A stretch of DNA of 64,000 nt from JBBIQS01 sp037442205 (GTDB lineage Bacteria; Myxococcota; Myxococcia; Myxococcales; UBA5297). The position numbers and the translations under genes are program-made. Location: NCBI GenBank assembly GCA_037442205.1, contig JBBIQS010000025.1, positions 1-64,000 on the forward strand, written 5' to 3'. Positions 17,264 to 26,014 of this stretch are shown here, piece after piece (the first letter of the stretch is position 1; every line of letters starts with the position of its first letter). The notes below the pieces were generated by a model that searched no databases, had not been told where the DNA came from, and worked only from the letters and a program-made list of their open reading frames with translations.

Positions 17264-18433
17264 CTACCGGCGATGAAACGCCGCGATGGCCGCCGCCAGC
17301 ACGTCCTTGAGTGGCACGCCCTTTTCCCTCGCCAAGCGGGCGCAGTCCTCGAACTCCGGCGAGGCGTTCAGGTCCTTGCCCGAGAGCGAGCCGATCTTCA
17401 TCTGCACCTTGCCGTAGGCCGTCTCCACCGTCTGGAACCGACGCTCGAGCGCCATCCGCTCGACCGGGTGGGCGCGGACACCCAGGGTCGGAGTCTCGCG
17501 CAGCATCAGCTCCGACAGCGCCGCCCTCTTGTCGCCGGGGGCCAGCACGCCCAGCAGGTGGCCGGGCCGGCCCTTCTTCATGGTGAGCGGTGAGATCCAG
17601 ACGTCGAGGGCCCCGGCGGCGAGCAGCGCGTCGAGGGCGAAGGCCAGCACCTGGGGAGAGGCATCATCCAGGTTGGCCTCGAGCACGTAGGTGCCGCCGT
17701 CGCCGGCGTGCGCGCGCCGGCCGAGCATCCCGCGCAGCAGATTGGGCCGGTCGGGGAAGTCGCGGGTACCCACGCCGTAGCCGACCCGCTCGAGGATCAT
17801 CTCCGGAACGACCGAGGCCTCGCGGGTCAGCGCCGCGACCAGCGCCGCGCCGGTGGGGGTGGTCAGCTCGCCCTTGCCGACGAAGCGCACCGTCCGGCCG
17901 GCGAGCACCGCTACCGTCGCCGGCGGCGGAATGGGCATGGCACCGTGCGCCGCCCGCCCCACCCCGCTGCCCATCGGCACCGGCAGGCAAAAGATCTCCG
18001 GCGAGCCCAGCAGCTCCACCGCCAGCGCCGCGCCAACCACGTCCACGATCGAGTCAACCGCCCCCACCTCGTGGAACTCGACCTCGTCCGCAGGGACGCC
18101 GTGCACCTGCCCCTCGGCGGCCGCCAGCTTCTCGAAGATCCCCAGCGCCCGGGCTTTGACGCTGGCACCGAGCGGCGCGCCGGCGACCATCTCGCGGATC
18201 GCCTTGTAGGCGCGGTGACCCTGCGCCAGGCCCTGGTCGATCTCCACGTCGAGCCAGGTACCGCTGATCGAGTGGCGCGCCGCGCGCTCGACCTGGAAGC
18301 GCCAGCCCTTGACCGGCAGCGCGGCCAATCCCTTCTCCAGGTCGGCCAGCGGCACTCCCAGGTCCACCGCCATCCCGAGGAACATGTTCCCGGCGATGCC
18401 GCCGATCGGATCGAGGCAGAGCAGCTCGGCCAT
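17264..18433 (-). CDS. larC: Nickel-pincer cofactor biosynthesis protein LarC
   Basis: A 389-residue LarC (DUF111 family). Known LarC is a CTP-dependent cyclometallase that inserts nickel to complete the pyridinium-3,5-bisthiocarboxylate mononucleotide cofactor. The start DPIGGIAGNMFLGM is typical, as are EFHEVGAVDSIVDVVG, TTPTGAAL and the C-terminal ANLDDASPQ region with a metal-rich MKKGRPG segment. Its ATG directly follows the larB stop with no gap, so translation is probably coupled. LarA and LarE are not in the window, so the client enzyme is unknown. Confidence 0.93.
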   Translation of the reverse strand: MAELLCLDPIGGIAGNMFLGMAVDLGVPLADLEKGLAALPVKGWRFQVERAARHSISGTWLDVEIDQGLAQGHRAYKAIREMVAGAPLGASVKARALGIFEKLAAAEGQVHGVPADEVEFHEVGAVDSIVDVVGAALAVELLGSPEIFCLPVPMGSGVGRAAHGAMPIPPPATVAVLAGRTVRFVGKGELTTPTGAALVAALTREASVVPEMILERVGYGVGTRDFPDRPNLLRGMLGRRAHAGDGGTYVLEANLDDASPQVLAFALDALLAAGALDVWISPLTMKKGRPGHLLGVLAPGDKRAALSELMLRETPTLGVRAHPVERMALERRFQTVETAYGKVQMKIGSLSGKDLNASPEFEDCARLAREKGVPLKDVLAAAIAAFHRR

Positions 18434-19174
18434 CTACTTCCTCGCGATCAGCGACGCGTAGAAGCCGCCGCCGAAGCCGTTGTCGATGTTCATCACCGCC
18501 ACGTTGGGCGAGCAGGAGTTGAGCATCCCCAGCATCGCCGACAGCCCGCCGAAGCTGGCGCCGTAGCCGATCGAGGTCGGCACCGCCACCACCGGGATCC
18601 CCACCAGCCCGCCGACGGCGCTGGCCAGCGCCCCCTCCATCCCCGCCACCACCACCGCCGCCCGGGCCGAGGCGATGTCCGCCCGCCGCTTGAGCAGCCG
18701 GTGGATCCCCGCCACTCCCACATCGTAGACCCGCGCCACCTGCGCCCCCAGCGCCTCGGCGGTCACCGCCGCCTCCTCGGCCACCGGGATGTCGCTGGTG
18801 CCGGCGGTGACCACCGCGATCTTGCCCAGCCGCTTCACCTTGCGGTGGATGACGAACATCCGCGCCGCCGGGTAGTGCTTCCCCTCAGGGGCGGCGTCCT
18901 GGCAGGCCATCGCCTTCTCCTCGGACAGGCGAGTGACGATGACCACGCCCGACCGCGCGCTCAGCGCGCGCACGATGCCGCCCAACTGCTCGGCGGTCTT
19001 GGTCTCGCCGAAGATCGCCTCCGGGAAGCCGCCGCGAAGCGCGCGGTGGGTGTCGAGGGTGGCGTAGCCGAGCTCGGCGAACGGGAGGTCCTTGAGCTTG
19101 GCCAGCGCGCCCTCGACCGGGGTCTGGCCGGAGCGCACCGACTTGAGGAGCTTGCGCAGCAGGGCTTCGTCCAT
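18434..19174 (-). CDS. larB: Nickel-pincer cofactor biosynthesis protein LarB
   Basis: A 246-residue LarB, related to AIR carboxylase (PurE). In the known pathway it carboxylates nicotinic acid adenine dinucleotide and hydrolyses it to P2CMN, the first step toward the nickel-pincer cofactor. The C-terminal half has the PurE-like core (VVTAGTSDIPVAEEAAVTAE, then VVVAGMEGALASAVGGLV and VPTSIGYGASFGG). I chose the ATG at 19174 because it begins a conserved-looking helix (MDEALLRKLLKSVRSG); 19213 would add an odd Arg-rich stretch. Confidence 0.92.
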   Translation of the reverse strand: MDEALLRKLLKSVRSGQTPVEGALAKLKDLPFAELGYATLDTHRALRGGFPEAIFGETKTAEQLGGIVRALSARSGVVIVTRLSEEKAMACQDAAPEGKHYPAARMFVIHRKVKRLGKIAVVTAGTSDIPVAEEAAVTAEALGAQVARVYDVGVAGIHRLLKRRADIASARAAVVVAGMEGALASAVGGLVGIPVVAVPTSIGYGASFGGLSAMLGMLNSCSPNVAVMNIDNGFGGGFYASLIARK

Positions 19175-19250
19175 GGGGCGGCGAAGGTAGCGGCAAACGG
19201 CAGTGTCGCGCAACGCGCACTGTCGCCTGCCGCGCCCTCGGCCCCTCGCC

Positions 19251-22200
19251 CTACAGATACAGGTAGCGGAAGTTGAGCTGGAACACCCACGGCTCGGGAC
19301 CGTTGATGGTGCCGATGTCGAGCAGCCGGCCGAAGTGGAGCTGGAGCACCAGGGCCCCCAGGGCGGCGTCGGCGCCGATCACCGCCGCCAGGCTGCGCTG
19401 CTGCCAGCCCAGCCCGGGCTGGTCGAACACCGAGCCGAAGTCGAAGCCGCCAATTCCGTAGAGCCCGGTGAAGATCGGGATGTTGATCATCTGGTCGAGC
19501 GGCACGTTCAGCCGCAGGTTGGCGACCCCGTAGTAGTTGCCCAGCAGCCGCACGTCGCCGAAGCGGTAACCCTCGAGGTTGCCGATGCTGTAGAGGTAGA
19601 ACTGCGGCGCGAACCGTCCCTGGCTGGTGGCCCCGCCGGCGACCCGCGCCAGGATGTTGGTGCGCCCGAACAGCCGGAAGCGGTGCTGGGCGTCGAGCAC
19701 TGCCCTGAAGTAGGGGAACTGGCGCACCGGCAGATAGCCGAAGCTGAGCTGCGCCAGCAGCGAGCTTCCCTCGATGGCCCCGGCATAGGCATGCAGGCGC
19801 ATGGTGTCCCAGCCGAAGGTGGTGCTGGCCACCACCTCGGGCTCGATCCCGGCGTTGAGCACCGCCCAGGGCACGGCCAGGTCGCCGGTGTAGTCGGTGA
19901 AGTTGAAGCGCTCCACGCCCCGCAGCTCGAGCGAGCCCTCGATTCGCCGGAAGCGGTCGAGCGGGTAGCTGAGCATGCCGGCCACCCCGAACTCGCGCTG
20001 GATGTAGAAGTTGAGGACGTTGGGGAAGGTCTTGTCGCGCTGGGGCTCGAAGGTGTGGAACAGACCGAGCCCCATCGCCGGCCGCTTGGTCTGGTCGAGG
20101 TAGAAGAGCAGGGCGTCGGTGAGCCTGAGGCTGCCGTAGACCGCCAGGTTCACCAGCAGCGAGTGGTCGCGCAGCAGGTCGGTCACCTGCAGCGCCGCGC
20201 TGCCCGCCGACACCGGCCCCACCAGCCCGCCGGCGGCGGCGTCGACGCGCAGGTTCTTGAGCTGGCCCGGCTGGTAGGGGTCGGTCTCCAGTGGCAACAG
20301 GTCGCGCGGATAGAGCAGGCCGATGCCCGCCGAGGACAGCCCCGAGCCGCCGATGGACTTCTCCTCCTTCGGCTCGCGCAGCAGCGCCTCCTTCGGCAGC
20401 CGGAACAGCCGGTGCTGGCCGCTGTGGAACAACAGCGCCATCAGCGCCCCGTCGGTGGTCGGCAGCGCCTGCAGCGGGGCGCTGGGCAGGTCGGTGAGCC
20501 GGTACTCCTTGCCCTCCTGCAGCAGCCACAGGTCGGGCTTGCCGCCCTGCATCGAGCGGAAGACCACGCCCTCCAGCGCCGGGACCGGGTGCCGGTCCTC
20601 CTGGTCGTGGTGAGTCAGCCGCTTCCGCTCGCCGCTCTCCAGGTCGATGGCGTAGACGTTGTACTCGTGGGACTCGGTCTGGTCGCTGACGTAGAGCAGC
20701 CGCTCGCCGTCCCAGGCCAGGTCGGCCTCCGACCAGACGTCGTTGGTCAGCCGGCGCTGCTTCCCGGTCTCCAGCGCAACCACGTACAGGTCGCGGAAGC
20801 CCGCCGGGTCGATGCCGGCGAAGGCCACCCGCTTGCCGTCCGGGCTCAACGCGGGGTCGTAGGCCTCCAGCACCTCGCCCAGCGAGATCTCCTTGAGCGA
20901 GCCCAGCCTCAGCGTCACCCGCACCTTGCCCAGGACCGTCTCCTCCTTGGACTCCACCGAGCAGGTGAAGAGGGCGTCGTCCTGCCCGTGGCGGCCGGCG
21001 AAGAGCAGGGTCCCGCCGCGCACCGACGCCACCAGCCGGTCCACCGGGTGCAACGACTCCAGCCCCGGCCGCTGGTCCCTGGCCACCAGCACCCGCGAGT
21101 GCGGGTCGCGCACGTCCTGCAGGTAGAGCGCGGACAACCCGGTCTCCCGCTCCACCGTGCGGTAGACGATCAGATGTCCGGTGTCGTCGATGGCCACCGA
21201 GTCGGGCTCGCCTTCGATGGCCTGGTAGCGCACGAAGTCGCTCACCTTCTGGCGGGCGTGGAGCCAGTCCTCGTAGTAGCGGCTCTTGAGCCACTCGTGG
21301 TAGCGCTCCTCGATCTTGTTGGCCGGCTCGCCGACCACCCGGACCACGTACTCCTGGAAGTTGTGCGGCGGATGAGGCGGCGGATCGCCCTTGTGCGCGT
21401 CCGGAGGCAGCCCCTGCTCGCCGTCGTCCGGCCCGCCGGAACCATCGCCGGGGGCCTCGGCGTCCGGCGGCCGGGTGGTGGTGCCCCCGGTCTGGTTTGC
21501 CCGCGCCTCCTCGGTGGTGGCGAGCATCGACGAGCGCTCGAGCAGCTCGATGACCTTGTCCTTCCCGTACTGCTCGCTAATGAAGCTGATGCGGGCCTGC
21601 CCCAGCTTGTAGACGCCGATGTAGCCGCCGGCCGAGGCGTTGAAGAACGGCGGGGTGACGTAGCCGGTGAGGGCGTCGGGGTTGGCCACCAGGTCGCGCA
21701 GGATGTAGTCGCCCTCGGGATCCATCCCCTCGAAGACGCCCCACTCGGCCAGCCCCTCGATGAACCAGAGCGGCAGCGCGTTCAGCGGCGCCTCGGCGTG
21801 GGCGGCGGCGGCCACATCGCGGATCTTCTGCAGGGTGATCTGGTGGACCATCTCGTGCGTCGAGACCCGGCTGAACTCCCTGACGTTGCCGAAGAAGGGC
21901 AGCGACATCCGCAGGTCGCGCGGATCGGTGGCGCCCAGGGTTCCCTCGTCCACTGTGAAGACGTTGGTGGCCAGGAACTCGGGATAGGAGGCGTAGAGGA
22001 TGAAGGGGATGGTCGTCCGCGGCAGGTAGTGGAACTCGTCGGTGAGCCGCTCGTACTGGCTCCGGATCGAGGAGACCGCGAAGCCTGAGGCGGAGCGCTC
22101 GCGCTCGTAGAAGTAGAGCTGCACTCCGCCGCCGCCGCGGTCGGGCGTGAACTTGTAGAGCCGCCAGTCGTACTGCCAGTAGGGAACCTTGTTCTGCCCC

Positions 22201-22475
22201 GGGCGCTGCGGGGTCACGTAGATCTCGCGCAGCGGATTGTCGGAGGCGAGCGGGGTCGGCCAGCCGATCCTGGTCGGCGGGCCGATGAGCGGCCCGGGGA
22301 GCATGTGCTGGGCCGCACCTGTGCCAGGCAGGAGAGCGAGCGCTGTCACGATCGCCAGTGCAGCGAGAGCACGACCGGCTCTACCTCCTCGCGCAGGCGC
22401 AAGGGACGAGCTTCGACCGAAGGGCCGAACGTTCTGCCGGATTCGTTGGAGGAAAGTGGAGGGTTGCTTGGCCAT
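19251..22475 (-). CDS. Exported metallopeptidase / beta-propeller / outer-membrane barrel fusion
   Basis: A 1074-residue exported protein with three parts. After a hydrophobic signal segment (about 35-57) comes a gluzincin-like peptidase region with HEMVH (His207, Glu208, His211) and a downstream WFIEGLAEW whose Glu240 would be the third zinc ligand. Residues about 400-780 form TolB/PD40-type propeller repeats (for example LSPDGKRVAFAGIDPAGFRD). From about 790 the sequence alternates as in a beta-barrel and ends in aromatic-rich RYLYL, like outer-membrane proteins. A Gly/Pro/Asp-rich linker lies near 345-375. The substrate is unknown. No clear ribosome site precedes the ATG, so the start is less certain than the rest. 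Confidence 0.8.
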   Translation of the reverse strand: MAKQPSTFLQRIRQNVRPFGRSSSLAPARGGRAGRALAALAIVTALALLPGTGAAQHMLPGPLIGPPTRIGWPTPLASDNPLREIYVTPQRPGQNKVPYWQYDWRLYKFTPDRGGGGVQLYFYERERSASGFAVSSIRSQYERLTDEFHYLPRTTIPFILYASYPEFLATNVFTVDEGTLGATDPRDLRMSLPFFGNVREFSRVSTHEMVHQITLQKIRDVAAAAHAEAPLNALPLWFIEGLAEWGVFEGMDPEGDYILRDLVANPDALTGYVTPPFFNASAGGYIGVYKLGQARISFISEQYGKDKVIELLERSSMLATTEEARANQTGGTTTRPPDAEAPGDGSGGPDDGEQGLPPDAHKGDPPPHPPHNFQEYVVRVVGEPANKIEERYHEWLKSRYYEDWLHARQKVSDFVRYQAIEGEPDSVAIDDTGHLIVYRTVERETGLSALYLQDVRDPHSRVLVARDQRPGLESLHPVDRLVASVRGGTLLFAGRHGQDDALFTCSVESKEETVLGKVRVTLRLGSLKEISLGEVLEAYDPALSPDGKRVAFAGIDPAGFRDLYVVALETGKQRRLTNDVWSEADLAWDGERLLYVSDQTESHEYNVYAIDLESGERKRLTHHDQEDRHPVPALEGVVFRSMQGGKPDLWLLQEGKEYRLTDLPSAPLQALPTTDGALMALLFHSGQHRLFRLPKEALLREPKEEKSIGGSGLSSAGIGLLYPRDLLPLETDPYQPGQLKNLRVDAAAGGLVGPVSAGSAALQVTDLLRDHSLLVNLAVYGSLRLTDALLFYLDQTKRPAMGLGLFHTFEPQRDKTFPNVLNFYIQREFGVAGMLSYPLDRFRRIEGSLELRGVERFNFTDYTGDLAVPWAVLNAGIEPEVVASTTFGWDTMRLHAYAGAIEGSSLLAQLSFGYLPVRQFPYFRAVLDAQHRFRLFGRTNILARVAGGATSQGRFAPQFYLYSIGNLEGYRFGDVRLLGNYYGVANLRLNVPLDQMINIPIFTGLYGIGGFDFGSVFDQPGLGWQQRSLAAVIGADAALGALVLQLHFGRLLDIGTINGPEPWVFQLNFRYLYL

Positions 22476-22508
22476 GGGTTCGCTCAGCGAGGAGTCGCTT
22501 AGCGGAAC

Positions 22509-23000
22509 CTAGGCACCTCGATCGGCCGGAGCGACGGCAGGCGCTGGCGGGCGCTCTTGGATGGGATACGCCCGCCCCGCCACCGTGAGCGTGAACCCCT
22601 CGGGGCCTTCGCCGAGCTGCTCGCTGAGCGCGGCCTGCGCCGATCGGGAGAAGCGGGCGAGCAGGCCGGCGCGGCTGGAGCAGTAGAGCACTCCGTCGCG
22701 GTGCGAGAGGGTCGCCGGATCGAGCAACTCCTCGCCGCCGTTGGAGAAACGGAGCGCCACCTCTCCGCCCGCCCGATCAACCAGCGCCCCCAGCACCTGC
22801 AGCGGCGCGTCGGCCACGGCCACCACGCACCAGTCAGGGCCGATGCGCAGCAGGTAGCGGCCGTCGGCGCCGAGCTCGATTCCCCGGTTGAAGGCCTCGA
22901 CGATCTTGGGGTGCTCGACCGGCTCGCCGTCGTGGAACCAGCGGCCGTCCGCGTCCAGGGAGATCCCGCTGTCCTCGCGCGAGTGCTGCCGCTGAGCCAT
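22509..23000 (-). CDS. DUF1285 family protein
   Basis: A 163-residue soluble protein. The start matches the DUF1285 pattern: ISLDADGRWFHDGEPVEHPK, then a DGRYLL segment and a DWCVVAVADAPL strand. Function of the family is not established. The ATG at 23000 has GAGGA upstream; the longer open frame upstream is Arg-rich and antisense to the next gene. It lies between two exported proteins on the same strand. Confidence 0.78.
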   Translation of the reverse strand: MAQRQHSREDSGISLDADGRWFHDGEPVEHPKIVEAFNRGIELGADGRYLLRIGPDWCVVAVADAPLQVLGALVDRAGGEVALRFSNGGEELLDPATLSHRDGVLYCSSRAGLLARFSRSAQAALSEQLGEGPEGFTLTVAGRAYPIQERPPAPAVAPADRGA

Positions 23001-23017
23001 GGCGCTGTCCTCGCCGC

Positions 23018-24631
23018 CTAAACTTCGCGGCCGTCGGCGCCAGCGCAGGCCGGGCCCGTCACCGAGCCCGACGCTGCTCGGAGGCGGCTCGCGCGGATAC
23101 GGGCGCGCCGGAGCAACACGATCGCCAGCCCACCAAGCGGCCCAGCCATTCCCTGCCCGGAGCTCGAACAACCGCAGCCGGCCGGCGCCGATTCCGATTG
23201 GGACGCTCCGGCACCTCCGTCCTCGACGCCCGATCCCGCTCCGCCGTCGGCCTCGCCGAGCCCCGCGTCCGCCGCCAACGACGCGTCGCGCCCCGCGTCT
23301 GCGGGCGCCGCGGCATCGGGCGGCGCTCCGGCGTCTGGCGCCGGCGAGCCGGCGTCCGCGGGCGCGGGGCAGAGGGTCGAGGACTTCTCCAGGGTCACCA
23401 CCTCGTAATCGGCGCTGCAGTCCGGGGCCGAGGTCGACTGCCCGCCGCAGTCGCGCACCGTCAGCTTCATGGTGCCGCCGCGGACGTCGACGATGACGAA
23501 GCCGAGCCGGGTCACCGCCACCGCGCTGCCGGACATCGGGGTCAGGGCCAGCGGGCTCATCAGCGCCCCGCCGCCGCCGGCGACGATGTACACCGTCCCC
23601 GCGGCCGTTCCCGTCTTGCCGCCGTCGTTCGCCAGCGGCGTCACCACCCGCGCCACTCCGCCGTAGCCGCCGCGGCTGGGGTGCGTGCGCTCGTATTGGT
23701 GGTCGTGCCCGTTGAAGACCACGTCCACACCGTACTGGTCGAGCAGCGGCACCAGCCGGTCGGCGCGGGCGGCGTCGTTCTCGTTGCTGCCGTGGGCGCC
23801 GCTCGACCACACCGGGGCGTGGAAGGAGAGGACGCGCCAGTCGACGTCGGTCTTGTGGGCCTCCAGCACCGTCTGCAGCCAGTCAATCTGGGCGTCCATC
23901 GAGCCGGCGTAGGTGGCCAGCTGCACGATGAGCACGTTGCCGACCACCATCGCGAAGACGTCGTCGATGGCCTGCGGCGAGTTCTGCGGGTACTCGAACA
24001 GCTGGTTGAACAGCGCCGCCGAGGTGCCTCCGCCCTCGTGGTTGCCGGGCGAGATCAGCAGCGGGACGTTCTTGGCCAGCGCCGACAGCCGCGGCAACTC
24101 CGCCGCCCACTGGCTGGCGTCCGAGCCGCGGTAGACCACGTCGCCGGTGTGCAGCACCAGCAGCGGCGCCTGGGCGGCGATCGAGCTGGCGATGGGCGGC
24201 CACTGGAAGATCGGAGCGTAGGTGTTGACCCAGGGCAGCACCTGGCCGCGGGTGTCGCCGGCGGCGACGAAGTGCAGCGGTGCGCAGCCGCCGATGGCCG
24301 GGGCGGTGGTCATCCGCTCCCAGCCGCTCCAGCCGCCTCCCGAGGAGACCCGGTACTCGTAGGCAGTCGCGGGAGCCAGTCCGGTCAGCCGGCCGATGCA
24401 GGTCGAGCCCAGCCCGGCGATCGGGGCCTCGCACGTGGCGGCCTGGCTGGTCGCCACCTGGGTCCCTGGAACCCGGTACTCGACCGCCGCCGCCCCGGCG
24501 ACGTCGTCCGACCAGCTGACGGTCATGGTGGAGTCGGTGGGCCCGGTGAACGACAGCCGCTGCCAGCGCGGGGCGCCCAGGCCGAGGGTCGGCAGCAATA
24601 GCAATGGGGCCGCAAACGCCAATCGCTTCAT
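23018..24631 (-). CDS. Secreted metallophosphoesterase with MYXO-CTERM-like tail
   Basis: A 537-residue exported phosphoesterase of the purple acid phosphatase type. A signal peptide (1-19) leads into an Fn3-like domain. The calcineurin-like catalytic motifs follow in order: GDTRG, TGDVVYRG, GNHEG, FHAPVW and GHDHQYER. A Pro/Ala/Asp-rich stretch precedes the C-terminal signal: GCGCSSSG, a hydrophobic segment and RRARIRASR. That layout is the MYXO-CTERM sorting signal known in Myxococcota. The ATG at 24631 begins a clean signal peptide. The substrate is unknown. Confidence 0.88.
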   Translation of the reverse strand: MKRLAFAAPLLLLPTLGLGAPRWQRLSFTGPTDSTMTVSWSDDVAGAAAVEYRVPGTQVATSQAATCEAPIAGLGSTCIGRLTGLAPATAYEYRVSSGGGWSGWERMTTAPAIGGCAPLHFVAAGDTRGQVLPWVNTYAPIFQWPPIASSIAAQAPLLVLHTGDVVYRGSDASQWAAELPRLSALAKNVPLLISPGNHEGGGTSAALFNQLFEYPQNSPQAIDDVFAMVVGNVLIVQLATYAGSMDAQIDWLQTVLEAHKTDVDWRVLSFHAPVWSSGAHGSNENDAARADRLVPLLDQYGVDVVFNGHDHQYERTHPSRGGYGGVARVVTPLANDGGKTGTAAGTVYIVAGGGGALMSPLALTPMSGSAVAVTRLGFVIVDVRGGTMKLTVRDCGGQSTSAPDCSADYEVVTLEKSSTLCPAPADAGSPAPDAGAPPDAAAPADAGRDASLAADAGLGEADGGAGSGVEDGGAGASQSESAPAGCGCSSSGQGMAGPLGGLAIVLLRRARIRASRLRAASGSVTGPACAGADGREV

Positions 24632-24812
24632 CGAGGAAAGCTCCGCAAAGTGGTCGTCCCCGGGTCCGGGAATCGGGAGGGCCCATTCCTCACATCGAGG
24701 CCGCCAGCGCGCAACTCGGCCCGCTGACGCGCCGCGTCCACCGGCTCGAATTTCGGTCGCCCGCCGGTCGGCTCGCGCCGGCAAAAACTGGCCACTGCCT
24801 GCGAATGAACTC

Positions 24813-24818
24813 TAGACT
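24813..24818 (+). promoter_or_regulatory. -10-like hexamer for a leaderless Bor-like mRNA
   Basis: TAGACT ends six bases before the ATG at 24825. There is no Shine-Dalgarno, and the -35 is weak. Confidence 0.4.
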
Positions 24819-24824
24819 GCGGGC

Positions 24825-25118
24825 ATGAACCTGCGTTGCGCCTCACTCTTGGCCGCGCTGGCCCTGGGCGGCTGCTTCCGGACCAGCTACCAGACCGCGC
24901 TTCCTCCGGGAGGCCCCTCGCACCACGAGACCGTCCGCTACGCGCTGTGGGGTCTCGCCGGAAGCAAGGACGTCGACCTCGACGCGGTCTGCCCCAAGGG
25001 CGTCCACTCGTTCGGCACCTACGCCTCCTTCGGCGATCTGGTGCTGACCGGGATCACCCTCGGCATCTACTCGCCGCGGACGGTCGAGGTGGACTGCGCG
25101 CTGGAGCCGCAGCCATGA
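24825..25118 (+). CDS. Bor-family lipoprotein
   Basis: A 97-residue lipoprotein. The signal peptide ends in LALGGC, with Cys as the lipidated residue. The mature part matches the Bor/Iss pattern: a GLAGSKDVDLDAVCP segment, an aromatic/Gly stretch and ITLGIYSPRTVEVDC near the end. Lambda Bor is an outer-membrane lipoprotein linked to serum resistance; the role here is unknown. Its TGA overlaps the ATG of the next, related gene, so they are translationally coupled. Confidence 0.8.
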   Translation: MNLRCASLLAALALGGCFRTSYQTALPPGGPSHHETVRYALWGLAGSKDVDLDAVCPKGVHSFGTYASFGDLVLTGITLGIYSPRTVEVDCALEPQP

Positions 25119-26002
25119 GCCGCGCCGCCGCCCTTCTCGTGTGCTGCTCGCTGCTGAGCGGCTGCTACAACATCCGCTTCCACCGCCGCGTGGAGTCCGA
25201 GCCGGCCCCGACCAGCACCAGGTGGCACCACGCGATGGTCAACGGCGTCGCCGACCTCTCCGGACCGGTCAAGGTCAACACCATCTGCCCCGACGGCTTC
25301 GCGGTGGTCGAGAACCGGGTCACCTTCCTCAACGGACTGGCCAACTTCGGCCCGCAGCTCGTCCTCGGCTCGGTGCTGGCCTCGGCGGCCAAGGGAGCGG
25401 GGACCGGCGCCGCCGCCGGCGCCCTCGTCGCCCAGAGCTGGCTCCAGATCTACACGCCGTCCACGGTCCAGGTGACCTGCGAAAAGGCCGCGGGCGGGCG
25501 AGCCCCCGAGGCCGCCAAGCCCGAGGCGGGCGCCGCGCCCGGGGCGACGGCCAAGGCCGGCCCGCCGCCCAGCCCGGCTCCGAAGAAGCGGGGAATGAAG
25601 ATCGCGGTGACCAAGCTGGTGGCCAAGACCGGAGTCGATCAGGCCACCGCCGACCTCTTCACCGACGCGCTGGTGGGCGAGCTGCGCAAGTCGCCGGACG
25701 TGGTGATCGTCAGCCCCAGCGACATCGCCAGCCTGCTCGGCTTTGACAAACAGAAGCAGCTGCTGGGCTGCAGCGAGGCCAGCTGCCTGGCGGAGATCGG
25801 CGGGGCGCTGGGCGCCGAGCGGCTGATCTCCGGCAACGTGGGCCGGGTCGGCAACTCGCTGATGGTCTACCTGTCGTCGATGGACCCGGTCGCCGCCCGC
25901 ACCGTGACCTCGGTCAGCGAGCGGCTCAAGAGCTCCAGCGACGAGGCCTTCCTCGACTCGCTGCCGCGCTTCGCCTTCCAGCTGCTCAAGGAGCCGAAGT
26001 AG
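25115..26002 (+). CDS. Lipoprotein: Bor-like N-terminus fused to a CsgG/TolB-N-like domain
   Basis: A 295-residue lipoprotein (lipobox LLSGC). The N-terminal half repeats the layout of the preceding Bor-like protein (MVNGVADLSGPVKVNTICPDG, later LQIYTPSTVQVTC). After a Pro/Ala linker (about 135-165), the C-terminal half has the KIAVTKL ... LFTDALVGELRKS ... VVIVSPSDIASLLG ... GCSEASCLAEIGGALGA pattern common in myxobacterial lipoproteins and related to CsgG/TolB-N folds. This may anchor an envelope-assembly function. Family placement of the second half is by pattern only. Confidence 0.75.
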   Translation: MSRAAALLVCCSLLSGCYNIRFHRRVESEPAPTSTRWHHAMVNGVADLSGPVKVNTICPDGFAVVENRVTFLNGLANFGPQLVLGSVLASAAKGAGTGAAAGALVAQSWLQIYTPSTVQVTCEKAAGGRAPEAAKPEAGAAPGATAKAGPPPSPAPKKRGMKIAVTKLVAKTGVDQATADLFTDALVGELRKSPDVVIVSPSDIASLLGFDKQKQLLGCSEASCLAEIGGALGAERLISGNVGRVGNSLMVYLSSMDPVAARTVTSVSERLKSSSDEAFLDSLPRFAFQLLKEPK

Positions 26003-26014
26003 CCGGCCAGCCGC

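Noticed and set aside
17026..18433. Programmed frameshift needed to make LarC.
   Set aside because: The LarC frame alone already reaches normal length with the usual C-terminal motif, so a frameshift is not required. Kept only as a low-confidence observation.
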